DNA of 64,000 bases from Zanthoxylum bungeanum (lineage: Eukaryota > Streptophyta > Magnoliopsida > Sapindales > Rutaceae): positions 1 to 64,000 of the forward strand of contig SKCR01021088.1 in NCBI GenBank assembly GCA_019454045.1, given 5' to 3'. The notes below the pieces were generated by a model that was given only the letters and a program-made list of their open reading frames with translations, searched no databases and was not told the DNA's origin. Position numbers and translations under genes: made by a program. This document shows positions 30,474 to 43,239 of the stretch, one piece after another. Each line of letters starts with the position of its first letter. Within the stretch, counting starts at the first letter, position 1.

Positions 30474-33396
30474 TGTAGGCACTGCATTTTTACACATAAG
30501 TCCCTATGATGAGTCTCATTTTGGAGACACTACCTTTTAAGTCACGGAAGTCACGAAAAACGGACATCGGAATGGGAATTCAGAATAAACAAGGTTCACT
30601 GTTTTCGTTGGTGCTGCGTTCGTTACTTCGTTCGAACGTAAGGCAGATTTCAGACGTTGGTGCCGCGTTCGATTAGGCGTTCGAACGGTGTCGGTAATTC
30701 TGGTTTTGCTGCTAGCCTCACATTAAGCCCAATTCGCCCAAACCTTGGCCCACACGCCCAAGCTCACTTAAAACACATATTTAACACATGGTGAAATCAA
30801 AATAAATCTAAAAATCACATACCAAATTAAATAAAATACTTACACAAATTAAAGAAATTGCATGCCTAATTAAAATCAATCAACAAACTAAATGCCTAAT
30901 CCAAGCCAATCAAATATTCAACATGCCTAATCCAAGCCAATCAAATCCCTTGCTTTCCTTGTCCAACACCAAATCATATCCCTTTTTAAATACACAAATC
31001 CCTTTCCTTATCAAGCCTAACCCTTTGCCTATAAAAAGAACCATTCACCACCTTCTCAACCCTAGCTAGCTCATTCACACAAAAAAGCCTCCTCTCTCCA
31101 CTCTCTCTAGAGTTCACGCCCATTACAGAAAAAAGAAAGAAAAGAATCCCCAACCCTTTTCCCCTAGCTCACATACAAAACACAAACAACACACACAACA
31201 ACCCCTCCCTCACCAACTTAACAAGAACAACACACAGCAGCCCCTAACCCTTGAACAGCCCCTTCACCTCACCGAAAAACACATCCCAAACAGCCTTAAA
31301 ACACGCATACAGCAGCCCTAAACACACACATAAAACAGCCCCCAAACCACACCATAACACCACCGAAAATAACACCCAAAACAGTAGCCAAAACATCCCA
31401 AAAACAATAACTAAAATACAGCACCAAAACAGTAGCAGCGGCAGCGAATCGGAGTCAAAACAGCAGCAAAAGACGGAGGACGACGACCCAAAACAGTAAG
31501 ACAACGAACGAGAGCAGTGAACCAGTGAACCGGAAGAGTTGCAGAGCTTTACCCCTTCCGATCTTCGTGAAACGCGAGTCCGAGAGACGACTTAAAAGGT
31601 TAGACCTGAGGGCACTTTTTCTTTAGTTTATATTCGTTTCTTTTATTATTGAATTCTATTCGCATGAGAGTCGTTCATGGATGCATGTTGTGGCTTGAAT
31701 GAAATGGAAGAGTGTCGTCTCTTGTGGTATATAGGATGGAAACCCAGACGTAAATTCCGTAGCCGAATCCGAATGGACGGTAGTGCGGTCTGTACTTGGG
31801 ACACAACTCCACGTACCACTTGAGTAAACGGCACCTTCTCTTGTTTTGTGTTGCTTTGGTTTATTAATTCTTGTTATTTAAATTCTGCATGTTGTCTATT
31901 CCCGTATGATACGATCGAGTGCATGGGCTTAGTAAGTGCGATGAAAGGTTCCCTAATTGGAGGGTTAAAATCCTTCACCACGATGCTCTGCCGCACCGAT
32001 TGATGTGTGTTCGGTTGAATGCGAAATACGTTCAATCGGACATACTTGGTTTGATATGATTGTCTTTATTTTCGTATGCATGATTCAACCGAGCACATGG
32101 GCTTAGTAAGTGCGATGTGAGATCCCCAATGGGGAGGGGCTAAAGCCCTTTACCACGAGGCTTTACCGCGCCGGTTGAAGTGTGTTCGGTTGGATACAAG
32201 ATACGTTCAATCGGGCACACTATGTTTAATATTATTGCTTTTCATTCTATGTATGCATGATTCAGTCAAGCGCATGGGCTTAGTATGTTGGTCTAAAGGT
32301 CCTCTCTTTGAGAGATCAAGAGCCCCAAAAGGCCACCTTTACGGCAGTACTTCGCCGCGCCCCCTTTATTTTGTCGTTTATGTATTGCGTCCCATTTCAT
32401 GCATCAGGTCTGTTCCCGTTCGAACGCGTTTACGAACGCAACTCGAACGCGCATGTATTTTGCCTTGGCATACATCAGGCCTTACTTATGTTCGAATGCG
32501 TTCGCAAACGCCATACGAACGTGAGCATTCTGTTTCATTTTCGTTCGAACGCATTCACAAACGCTACACGAACGTAAGTATTCTGTTTCATTTCCGTTCG
32601 AACGCGTTAACAAACGCCATACGAACGAGAGCATTCTGTTTCATTTCTGTTCGAACGCGTTATCAAACGCCATACGAACGCGAACCTTCTGTTTACCGTT
32701 CGAACGCATTTACGAACGCTACACGAACGCGCACCCACTGAACTGAGTCCTCTTCATTAGATTTCATGCATAGTTTTCCTAGTAGCTATCCCCACATGTA
32801 TGAATACAAATATATTAATGTATTACAATCCATATGCTTATGTCATGATAACATTTGAGTATTATTTCTTGCGGTATATCGGATGGAAACCCAGACGTAA
32901 ACTCCGTAGCCGATTCCGAATGGACGGTAGTGCGGTCTGTACTTGGGATACAATTCCACGTACCACTTGGAAAAGTGCCCATATGTGTACTTGTATGGTT
33001 AATATGTGTGCTTGTGTTTTCCTGAATGTAATATGCAAATGAAGTTGTATGTTTGTTGTTATTTTGATATATGTTAAGCATGCAATTTTAAATGTGAGAT
33101 ATATGTGAAATGTGTGCATAAGTTTTATTTTGCATGTGAGAATTTAGAAGCATGATACTCTTGGAAATAAGTGATATTTAAGCTTGATTAAATTATTACA
33201 TAAATCCTTTCATTACAAGTGACATAAGTAAGGGACCATTCCGAACCCAACAGTTTGAGGTCTTCCCTTGCGAGGGGTGAGTGCGGCCTTAAACCTTTGT
33301 CCCGGTTCACACCGGGTGGCGACTCCATGTTATCTAGTACTTCCCAACTAGTGCCGCGAGCCTAGAAACGGCGTCGCCCAGGTTCTGTTGTCCACA
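30474..33396 (+). mobile_element. Solo LTR of the TGTAGGC family
   Basis: A complete LTR of 2923 bp, starting TGTAGGCACTGC and ending GTTGTCCACA, is flanked by the 5-bp TSD ACGTT (30469-30473 and 33397-33401), with no internal region. It is more diverged than the array B LTRs, notably at 31050-31520, where a CA-rich leader replaces the usual sequence. It keeps the TATA box (about 31030), the GCATGGGCTTAGTA units, the minisatellite (about 32410-32735) and both 96-nt motifs (31724-31819 and 32871-32966). Solo LTRs arise by recombination between the two LTRs of one element. Confidence 0.92.
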
Positions 33397-34135
33397 ACGT
33401 TCACATGAGAAATTGAGATATTTTATTATTGCTCGAGGTCAATACCAACTCGAGCTATAAATAGGGAAATGAACTCAAAGTGATTAAATACATCGGATCT
33501 TATATAAGCCCGGTACAATTCTCTCAATTGGTTAGGTAACTGCCTAACTTTCTCTCTCTATCTTTAGTTCTTTAGTTCTAACTTTTACAAGTAGTGAGTA
33601 GGGATGGCAAAGGGCCGGGCCCGATTTTTTAATTATAAAATTATTATATAAATATATATATTATAAATAAAAATATTTAATTATTTATTTTAAGTCCGGA
33701 CCCGATTTTTTTATTATAAAAAAATTTATTATATAAATATATATATTTTATAAATTAAAATATTTATTTATTTATTTTAAGCCCAGGCCGGGCCAAAGTC
33801 CGGCCGGATTGTGCCCATGATTTTTTGCCATGTATGGTAGTGAGATGTAAAAATTGTTAATCCAAATTGTCAACTCTTGAATCCGAGACTTCAACTCATT
33901 TATATATGCTTCTAAATTCACTATTTCATTGCCTCTGATGTCATCCCATGTCACTTACTTTATCATTACGGCCATAATTTTCCTCAATCTCTTTCCAGCT
34001 GACCAATCAGATCAGCCTATTTCTCTGCAACTACATCGGCTTATGGCAACCTCTGACGGTTCTGCTCTGCCACTGCACTGGCCTATAGCGGCTGGTAGGG
34101 GCTACTTTCAATAAGAGTCGTTGCTTTCCCACAAT
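33397..34135. other. Intergenic DNA with one MITE; no gene
   Basis: Outside the MITE at 33599-33836 I see nothing coding. 33470-33520 contains CTATAAATAGGG and TATATAAGCCCGG, possible remnants of an LTR promoter, without defined ends. Confidence 0.4.
33599..33836. mobile_element. hAT-type MITE with 8-bp TSD
   Basis: 238 bp flanked by a perfect 8-bp duplication GTAGTGAG (33591-33598 and 33837-33844). The ends read TAGGGATGGCAAA and, on the opposite strand, CATACATGGCAAA. The subterminal parts carry GGGCCGGGCCC and GGCCGGGCC around an AT-rich centre made of two similar halves. Eight-bp TSDs are characteristic of hAT elements. Confidence 0.75.
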
Positions 34136-34650
34136 TAGGGGTGGCAAAACGAATCAACGAATCGAATTTGTATCGAATCATAAACGAATCGAATCAAAAT
34201 GTGACAGATTCGTATTCGATTCGTTTATTAAACGAATCGAATACGAATATTCGTTTATTTGTTTAGTCAATGATATTATTTAATAAAATAATTTACCACA
34301 CTTGATTTACATTAATTCTTCATAAATATATACATATAAAATATGTAATTAATATATTTACTAAAAATACCTCACCAAATATCGAAAATATTACTTTTTC
34401 TATGATAATTAGCTATAATTTCTCGAATCTTAATTGAAAATTAACAAGAACTAGTAAATAAAAATAATAAAACGAATCTTAAACGAATAAACGAATCAAT
34501 GAGCTTAAATTCGTATTCGATTCGTTTAATAAACGAATCGAATCGAATTGACCCATTTATTAAACGAATCCATTTTTTCAAACCCGTATTCGCTTTAAAG
34601 CGAATCGAATCGAACGAATAAACGAATCCTGACCCAAATTGCCACCCCTA
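34136..34650. mobile_element. hAT-type MITE with CGAATCGAAT repeats, copy 1
   Basis: 515 bp, starting TAGGGGTGGCAAAACG and ending TTGCCACCCCTA (inverted ends), flanked by the perfect 8-bp TSD CCCACAAT (34128-34135 and 34651-34658). Both subterminal regions are packed with ACGAATCGAAT words. A 19-bp perfect inverted repeat with a 3-nt loop lies at 34208-34248. A second copy is at 37256-37774. Confidence 0.85.
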
Positions 34651-37255
34651 CCCACAATCATCATTAGCCTTCTAGAAACACTCATTCATACTTAAGGCAT
34701 ACGTCACACGACCTCAGTATTGATCGACATGTGATCACATCTTTGTTTCTCAATTTGGCATACCAGGGCAGATGATGTTCATCAAAGCTTCCTCTAACTC
34801 GTACAATTAGGTCGGGTTGACATACAATGTTATCATCGGATCAGGTTAAACAAACTCTAAATAAACCCCAAATCAACACCCTTCATGTGGTCGGGTCGGT
34901 ATCTCAACTTACTTCATCCTTCACGAAATTCATGTTCTCGAAAGAACTCCTATATATCATTATATTAGATCTATTTGTCAAACCTCATCTCAAAAGTGTT
35001 ATAATTTACCCTTTTATTGCAAAAGTATAACAACAAATCCCGTTAATAAGAGCATAAAATAATTTACAAAACCGATGGAATGATTTTGTGCAAGATTTCT
35101 TTGTAATAGGTTATGCACAGCCAATTTGACTGGCTTTTAAGACTAAACACGTGCGCCAGTTGTATCTTGTGCCATCTTTAATGTGCTACAAGTTGGAGAC
35201 TTCTAAAGAGAAGAACGTAATGAAGGCATGGCCAGGCCAAACTAAATAGCAATGTTTTAAAAATTGAATAGGATTGGTCGGTTCAATCGGTCGAATTGAG
35301 AATCGATCGTGAGTTTGGTCCGATCAAAGATAAAAAAAATTGATTCGGACAAAAATCAATCAAATCCGATCGAAATCGGTAAAAATTGGAATTGATAGGT
35401 TCAATTTTTTTAAATTTTTTTAATTAAATAAAATTATTTATTACATAAATGATTTTACCAATTTTTTGGACACGACTCTACTGATCGAATTAATAACCCA
35501 TTAAATTTTTTAGATTACCGATTTAATCACTGTTATAATTTTTAAAACTTTATTAAAGAGAGTATTGTATTTCTTTTAAAAGAAAGTATAGGAGACAAAC
35601 AAAAGTCACACAATCCAAGACATAAAATAGTATTCGATACAACGTGTTTTCTGGGTCGAATTTAGCTTTGGACTTTGATAATTTTATTTATTTATTGATT
35701 TCCTTAACTTAGCCCAAAGCTTTTCTAGTTTTAAGTGAAAGAGTTTGAATAAACAGCAGAAGAAATTAAAACCACCGAATCTCTCCCCCCACCCACTCCT
35801 CCAACTTCTGCACTTCCAATAAAAATAAATAATATAATATAATCCACCACTAACCCCTTTTTACCATATATTCATAAGAAATTAAATTAATACAACAGTT
35901 AATCAATTTGATTATGGTATATAAGATTGTAATTATAATATTTAAAAGGAAGGTTATGTATCTAAATGGGGTTATACAAAATTTGTATATTATTACAAGT
36001 AATTAAATTAAGATTGAAAATATTTAGAAAATGGAGTAGCAAAATCATTGGTATTGAATCTTTTTTATCAAACGCCAAAAGGATATGTAGATAACCTTTG
36101 GTTTTATAAATGGGCTTTATTTGATTATTTACTATAATGGCCTTGGAAGAGAGGATAATATATATATTTGAAAAATCCGTTATCCTCATGTTATGGTGTC
36201 GCTTTCTTTGGCCTGAGAGTACTGTTTGGTCATTTTCTCTTCCAGTAACCAAAGTGGCTTCTGTTTTGCTAATTTTGGGGACCATTATACTGCGTCGTAT
36301 TGTGGGTCGACTGTATTAGTATTACTACTAATGACTAGCTGTCGGTCGCCTGTTCGAGCCCGTACCATCAGGGTAATTTTGTCACACAGCAAGGGCATAA
36401 TGGTCAGCTTGCTTGAAATCTTTTGTAATTATGTGATTTGTTGAGTTTAGAGGGACACAGAAGTGGGGTTCTAACGAAAACACCAATTCTCGTGTCGTGT
36501 CTCTCAATGTCAGTCAACAATTTGACCACCTTTTATTTTTACACCACCCGCAAAATTATTGCTGTTTAATAATTATAAATCATTTTAATTTTCCTTTTCT
36601 CTTTTTTTATTTTCAAATCTTTTTATCTGCTATCTAAGATTCTACAACGCACCTCAAAAGCTTGAAAACTCACCTGCCCCCAAATGCAAAATCGACTAGC
36701 ATTGTGCAGTTTGTGAGAATTTTCATGATGATGATTATTTTTTATTCATCTTTTGGTCACACTGATTCGGTGATATGAATCATATTGTGCCCTTCGTGTT
36801 TCAATTCTCACGCCCTTTATGTATCCCACAATAATGTGATAATAGTGGGGCGTTTATTATGAATAATAATAAAAAAAAAATATGGTTTTTAGTAAGATTT
36901 ATAAAAAATCTCAAATCATAATTAAAATTCGAGATTTCGTATAAAATTATCCATAATATAAATTTATATCGGAATTTGAGACGTGACAAGATGAGACAAA
37001 TTCAAGACGGGATATCTCAATTGCCATCCATAATTCATAATATGCGTACTATATAGTATTTGACCGGGGAATTTTTATTTGCCTAGCTGCAGACGCTCTT
37101 TTGCTAGTAGGCTTTCTCTGGGTTTACAACCTCTTTTGCCAATAAGCTTTCGGCGGGTTTACAAAATATCACCCACTCATATTGTTTACTGTGTCCCTCT
37201 CTATGATGATGGAGCCATATTACTTGATGACGTGGTAATATTGGGAGCTATTTTC
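34651..37255. other. AT-rich intergenic DNA with one MITE-like element; no gene
   Basis: No ORF here has a recognisable domain or a plausible codon pattern. Apart from the inverted-repeat element at 35252-35549, there are only AT-rich low-complexity stretches and a TATATATAT run near 36155. Confidence 0.45.
35252..35549. mobile_element. MITE-like element with TTTTAAAAATT ends
   Basis: The left end reads ATGTTTTAAAAATTGAATAGG and the right end, reversed, AGTTTTAAAAATTATAACAG, giving an imperfect inverted repeat. The left subterminal part has GATTGGTCGGTTCAATCGGTC words. A related start occurs at the window end (63937-64000). No TSD could be defined. Confidence 0.45.
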
Positions 37256-37774
37256 TAGGAGTGTCAAAACGAATCAACGAATTGAATTTGTATCGAATCT
37301 TAAACAAATAGAATAAAAATATGATGGATTCGTATTCGATTCGTTTATTAAATGAATCGAATACGAATATTCGTTTATTCGTCTAGTCATGATATTATTT
37401 AATAAAATAATTTACCACACTTGATTTACAGTAATTCTTCATAAATATATACATATGAAATATGTAATTAATATATTTAATAAAAATACATCACCAAATA
37501 TAAGAAATATTACTTTTTCTATGGTAATTAGCTATAATTTCTCGAATCTTAATTGAAAATTAACAAGAACTAGTAAATAAAAATAATAAAACGAATCATA
37601 AATGAATAAACGAATCAATGAGCTTAAATTTATATTCGATTCGTTTAATAAACGAATCGAATCGAATTAACTTATTTATTAAACGAATCCATTTTTTCAA
37701 ACCCGTATTTACTTTAAAGCGAATCGAATCGAATCAAACGAATAAATGAATTCTGACCCAAATTGCCACCCCTA
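37256..37774. mobile_element. hAT-type MITE with CGAATCGAAT repeats, copy 2
   Basis: 519 bp, starting TAGGAGTGTCAAAACG and ending TTGCCACCCCTA, collinear with 34136-34650. The TSDs CTATTTTC (37248-37255) and GTATTTTC (37775-37782) match at 7 of 8 positions. It carries more substitutions than copy 1, including in the inverted repeats. Confidence 0.8.
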
Positions 37775-39239
37775 GTATTTTCACACGTTGTTATTCTTTG
37801 ATGATGTGTCTTCCTTGACAACATGTCAAGCTTTGCTACATACAACATTTTCATACTTACTTCGGAATTTTTCAACATTTCCCTTATTTTCTCTGATGGT
37901 TCATTTCAGAGAGTTAAAGAATAAAGTCACACTCCGGAATTTACAGATCCAACACTACGGAGAATCCTTACACTAAAAGTACTTGAAAAAATATTTGAAC
38001 CCTGCTTATTTGGAAGTTAGGAAAAGTTTAATATACTCCCACACGTGCTACCCACATTAAATTAAATATTATGGTACACTTATGGGTGTAAATTGGGCCC
38101 AAACATTTTTTTTTTTAAAAATCCATCTCAAAGTGCGATATGCACATAAGTATTTTATAAATAGAGGTTTTACCTCACTTTGAAGGGTCCTTTGGCCGGA
38201 TTCTAAAATTGAAATTCTCTCGTATTGAGTCTTCTAACTTTGAATCTTGAAACACTTCGATTTAGAAACAACCTAATTACTCTGGTGTCAGTGTGTACCG
38301 TAGGTATCCTAAAAATGAAATTATCTACAAACACGCTTAAATAAACAATCTCTATATATTCAAGAGGGGTGAATTGGATATTGGATAAATATTACGGAAA
38401 TATAAATTTTTTCGATTTTACGCTATTAAGTTAGTATATTTACCAATTAAGTTTAATGATTAATTTCTACCATTAATAATCCCAACAAATAATTTCTCAA
38501 TGACAAGCTATATTAAATGATATGGAAATATAATATAAAATTTTCAATAAATTAAAGAGATAGAATTAGAGAGATTGACACTTGATTTATAGTGGTTCGG
38601 CTAATAATGCCTATGTTCACTCTCTAAAGCCGCGCTTGAATCTTTTCACTAGTAAAGTTGAATCCACAACTTACTGAGAAGTTTTTCGTGGCTCATTTCA
38701 AACCAAGAGTTTTGTCATTCGGTTCATCCCAAACCTTTACACCAATAATTTTATCACCTAGGCACACTCTTTAAATATTTACAATGAGTTTAGTTTTTAA
38801 GCTCACTCACGATCATTTACAATAATCACTCATTTGAGTATGCTCACTTAACAATGAATTTCTCAACCAAGTGTTTGAGATATGATGATTTTACAATACA
38901 ACTTGAGCACTCACAAAAGATAAGGAGATTAAAGATGTGAGTTTCTAACCCAAGTATCTCAAGCTCACTAAATGATAATGAATGTATAGTGTGTGAGCTT
39001 GATTATGATTAGAGTGTATGATCAAGAAGATTTAAGTTACTCTCAATATTTTTGCCTTAAAAATAATTTTATGAAGGTGTACAAGGTTGGTAAAAATGAA
39101 ATTGAGGCTCAATATATAATGAAGGTCTGTCTGAGACCGGCATGCTGGTCTACAAGGGCCACTAAGTCGATCCTGCAAATTCAAACGGCTATATGACCGT
39201 TAAAGGTTAAAGCGCACATACCAGATTACTGACTGATAT
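37775..39239. other. Intergenic DNA, possible old LTR fragments; no gene
   Basis: 38150-38165 holds TTTTATAAATAGAGG, a TATA-like box, and 38293-38305 reads TGGTGTCAGTGTG, weakly like a tRNA-Met primer site, so an eroded copia-type LTR may end near 38290. From about 38340 there is the AAGAGGGGTGAATTGG and GTGGTTCGGC sequence seen in many plant LTRs. Ends could not be placed. Confidence 0.3.
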
Positions 39240-40956
39240 GGAGGTCGGTATGCAGGTTAGCTAACCGATATGAGGATCGGTATGATCCGTCCCGATTCCA
39301 GTAGCTGTGCAAACTCCACACTGACCGGTATGAGAACCGATATGGAGTATCCCAGCTCCACAGAGTATGCAAATATGCCCAATACAGAGCAGGGTCACCA
39401 GTATGCAGGTGTGGGAGACTGATATGCCAGTCTCAGTATAGAAAATACATGATTTAAAGATTACAATCATTTTGCACATGACATTAATGCATCTATATGA
39501 ATGTGCATGAGTTCTATGAGTTTATAGTACTTAAATTATTATAAACTCACTTATAGAGAGCCCTGGGCTATAAGACTATACAAAATATTATTCTTTAGGC
39601 GCTTAAGTCTTCACATCTATTTGCTCTTCACAACCAATTGCTTCGACATCTTTTTGTAATGCTCGCTAATGTTCATCGAAATCTAACCGGTATGAAGATC
39701 GGTATGATCCGTCCCGATTCCAGTAGCTGTGCAAACTCCACACTGACCGGTATGAGAACCGATATGGAGTATCCCAGCTCCACAGAGTATGCAAATCTAC
39801 CCAATACAGAGCAGGGTCACCAGTATGCAGGTGTGGGAGACTGATATGCCGGTCTCAGTATAGAAAATACAGGATTTAAAGATTACAATCATTTTGCACA
39901 TGACCTTAATGCATCTATATGAATGTGCATGAGTCCTATGAGCTTATAGTACTTGAATTATTATAAACTCACTTATAGTGAGAGCCATAGGCTATAAGAC
40001 TATACAAAATATTCTTCTTTATGCGCTTAAGTCTTCACATCTATTTGCTCTTCACAACCAATTGCTTCAACATCTTTTTGTAATGCTCGCTAATGTTCAT
40101 CTAAATCTAACCGGTATGAGGATCGGTATGATCCGTCCCTATTCCAGAAGCTGTGCAAACTCCACACTGACCGATATGAGAACCGATATGGAGTATCCCA
40201 GCTCCACAGAGTATGCAAATCTGCCCAATACAGAGCAGGGTCACCAGTATGCAGGTGTGGGAGACTGATATGCCGGTCTCATTATAGAAAATACATGATT
40301 TAAAGATTACAATCATTTTGCACACGACCTTACTGCATTTATATGAATGTGCATGAGTCCTATGAGCTTATAGTACTTGAATTATTATAAACTCACTTAT
40401 AGTTAGAGCCATAGGCTATAAGACTATACAAAATATTCTTCTTTATGCGCTTAAGTCTTCACATCTATTTGCTCTTCACAACCAATTGCTTCGACATCTT
40501 TTTGTAATTCTCGCTAATGTTCATCTAAATCTAACCGGTATGAGGATCGGTATGATTCGTCCCTATTTCAGTAGCTGTGCAAACTCCACACTGACCGGTA
40601 TGAGAACTGATATGGAGTATCCCAGCTCCACAGAGTATGCAAATCTGCCCAATACAGAGCAGGGTCACCAGTATGCAGGTGTGGGAGACTGATATGCCGG
40701 TCTCATTATAGAAAATACATGATTTAAAGATTACAATCATTTTGCACACGACTTTAATTCATCTATATGAATGTGCATGAGTCATATGAGCTTATAGTAC
40801 TTGAATTATTATAAACTCACTTATAGTGAGAGCCATAGGCTATAAGACTATACAAAATATTCTTCTTTAGGCGCTTAAGTCTTCACATTTATTTGCTCTT
40901 CACAACCAATTGCTTCGACATCTTTTTGTAATGCTCGCTAATGTTCATCGAAATCT
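39240..40956. repeat. Tandem array of about four 424-bp units
   Basis: The word GATCGGTATGAT recurs at 39275, 39697 (GATCGGTATGATC), 40121 and 40545, giving periods of 422, 424 and 424 bp. Each unit holds a block of GGTATGAG/GATATGGAG words, a shared TTGCACATGACCTTAATGC segment and CTTCGACATCTTTTTG near its end. Units are highly similar. The short identical ORFs are by-products of the repeat. The array probably lies inside a degraded minus-strand LTR starting TGTTGGAGTGTTAGCGCC at about 41012. Confidence 0.8.
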
Positions 40957-40999
40957 TTCGCGTTGCATCATGAAAATCCATCATTGAGTGCTATGGCGC

Positions 41000-41338
41000 T
41001 AACACTCCAACATGCATTAAATGCATCCACATGTATTGTCAAAAGTTTGCATTAAATAATTGAACAAACTTGTCAAAAGTGGCAACCACCACATTTAAAA
41101 CTCATTAAATGCTTGTTGAATTTTGAGAATTGTTTTGGCTATAAATTGAGCTCTCATTACGAGAGCTCAATCATCCCAAAAATTATTAAGGTCCATGTCA
41201 AGAGAGCATTGGGTGTAAAGTTGAGTTTTTATATAGAAGTTTGTAATATTTTTAAAGTTTATTCAAGTATTTATAGAAAAATAAATTTTTCTCATAAACA
41301 CTCTTCAGTAGTCAGAGAATCACAACAAGTGGTATTAG
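41000..41338 (+). repeat. Copia 5' LTR and primer-binding site
   Basis: The LTR runs from about the CTAACACTCCAACATG block to CAGAGAATCACAACA (41327). It contains TTGGCTATAAATTGAGC, a likely TATA box near 41141-41148. The PBS TGGTATTAG is at 41330-41338. Confidence 0.6.
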
Positions 41339-41956
41339 TAGCTTTAATTATATAATGGAGTGATAAAATTGAAGAACGAAACTCGGTTTGAAAATTTTGA
41401 GTTTTGAAAAAGTAGTCAAAATTCATATTTGAGCATATCATCAGCTTGTTCACATAGAGATGATCACGATGATATTTTATGGCAATCAAATGGAACTCTA
41501 TAGAAGTTGCACGTGCCTTCAAATTGTCCTTCATGCCGCCACAGGCCTCCCGCTCTCCAAAGGTTGAACACGACACACATCTGCGCCACGGAAACGCTGA
41601 GTTAGCAGACATGTCATCAGTCACGTGTAGTCATGTTATCATTGACAATCTAGTCAGCTGCTGCGTATCTACAACGTCATCTACCACATCAGTAATTCGA
41701 TCCCACATAGCCACGTCTGTAGACATGTATCCACCCCATCATCATACTGGTAAATTTAATTGAGCCCCTAAAGTCTATATAAATTATAGTTTGGCCCCAT
41801 AAAGATTCTATAATTTATAAATCGCTCTCTAGGTCTGATTTTGACTAACGAATAGTCAAATCCACCATTTTCAATCGTTGAGATGCAAATGTGACCTCTA
41901 ATTTATGAAAATCAGTCCCGATTTTGTCTTATTTTCATTTTAAATCTTAAACTTAA
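41339..41956. other. Copia leader and unexplained insert; no gene
   Basis: Between the PBS and the gag ATG lie about 620 bp with no recognisable domain. 41479-41763 is open for 94 codons but shows no motif I know, and its base composition is less AT-rich than its surroundings. Confidence 0.4.
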
Positions 41957-42720
41957 ATGGAAATGAAAGATTTGCATTCTGATGCAATGTTCAAGCTGAC
42001 TGTAACTAATTACTCTCTCTGGAGACATCGAATGATAGATTATCTACACTGCAAAGATCTATTCGATGTGATAGAGGGAAATGGAGTGAAATTATATTTT
42101 TTTCAAAGAGAGTGATTGGAACAAACTCGACAATAGCACTATCGGACAAATTAGGTAGTGGATCGACTACGGTGTTTTCCATCATGTAGCACATGATACA
42201 AATGCTTACGAAATATGTATGAACATGTATGGCATGTATCAGGCCAAGACTGCTCAGAATAAAGCCTTAATAATGAGGCGTTTGGAGAACTTGAAGTTAA
42301 GGAGTGGAACTTCAGTTGCAGAACACACTAATGAGTTCCAAAACCTGGTGAACCAGTTACCTACAATAGACATGCAGTTGGGAGATGAAGTGCAAGTCTT
42401 CATACTTCTCAGTTCTCTTCCTGATAGCTGGAAGACATTGGTGGTTATTCTCAGTAATTCGGCTTCATGGGCAAACTTATGATACCTATGGTGAAAGATG
42501 TCATGTCAAATGAGGAGGCCAGAAGAAAAGACGTGAGAACATATCAAACACAAAGCCCTCACACATAGAATCGAGGAATACAACGAGATAAAAATCAAGG
42601 TAGAGTGATAGATGGAAGCAAAAGTATAGGCAAATCTAGAGACGGAAAAAAGACTTCTTACAAGTGCTACCATTGTGGTATAAAATGTCACTTAAAGAAG
42701 AATTTTTGAAAGCTATAATA
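41957..42720 (+). pseudogene. Copia gag
   Basis: The frame starts at ATG 41957 (MEMKDLHSDAMFKL...NYSLWRHRMIDYLHC), typical of the N-terminus of copia Gag, and stops after about 50 codons. It resumes at 42219-42482 with NKALIMRRLENLKLRSGTSV and LVNQLPTIDMQLGDE, the gag-polypeptide UBN2-type core. A zinc knuckle CYHCGIKCHLKKNF is encoded near 42664-42705, with the last cysteine lost to phenylalanine, followed at once by a stop. Confidence 0.75.
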
Positions 42721-43239
42721 AGAGCAGAGCCAAGACAATCCACAGTCGAAGAATAACGATGGATAGACACTGGTAGTTGTCTCATGAGATATAGCCATCT
42801 ACTCCATCGAAGAAGACACATGCCTTCACACCGCAACCCAAGATGTTGAGTGAATAGATGATAATGTGGCATCATGTCTCATTACTCATCACATGAATTT
42901 CTTCACAACATACAAAGCATGAGACTTTGGTGCAATGAAGATGGGAAATGTCAGTTCTTTTAGATAATGAGAATTAGTGATGTTCATATATAGATAAATA
43001 CATGGTGTAAAATAACCCTGAAGGATGTCAGATATGTCACAGAACTTCGGCTCAATCTACTCTCTGGAGTAGCGATTGACAAACAAGGTTATGCTAGTCA
43101 CTTTAGAAATGACATATGAAGAATTATCAAAGGTGTCATATTGTCGCCCGATGACATATTTGCGGCATTTTTTACAAGACTCATTTGAAGATGTGTAAAT
43201 AGAGCCTCAATATAGCTTAATGAGATGTTTCTCAAAACC

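Noticed and set aside
31244..31504. Small ORFs on both strands in the solo LTR
   Set aside because: They lie in the CA-rich leader of an LTR, have low-complexity products and are not conserved in the other LTRs.
39240..40956. CRISPR-like repeat-spacer array
   Set aside because: The repeats are 424-bp head-to-tail copies in a plant genome, with no short repeat and unique spacers.
41479..41763. 94-codon ORF in the copia leader as a captured host gene fragment
   Set aside because: It has no recognisable domain or splice pattern. Its base composition differs from its neighbours, but that alone is not enough.
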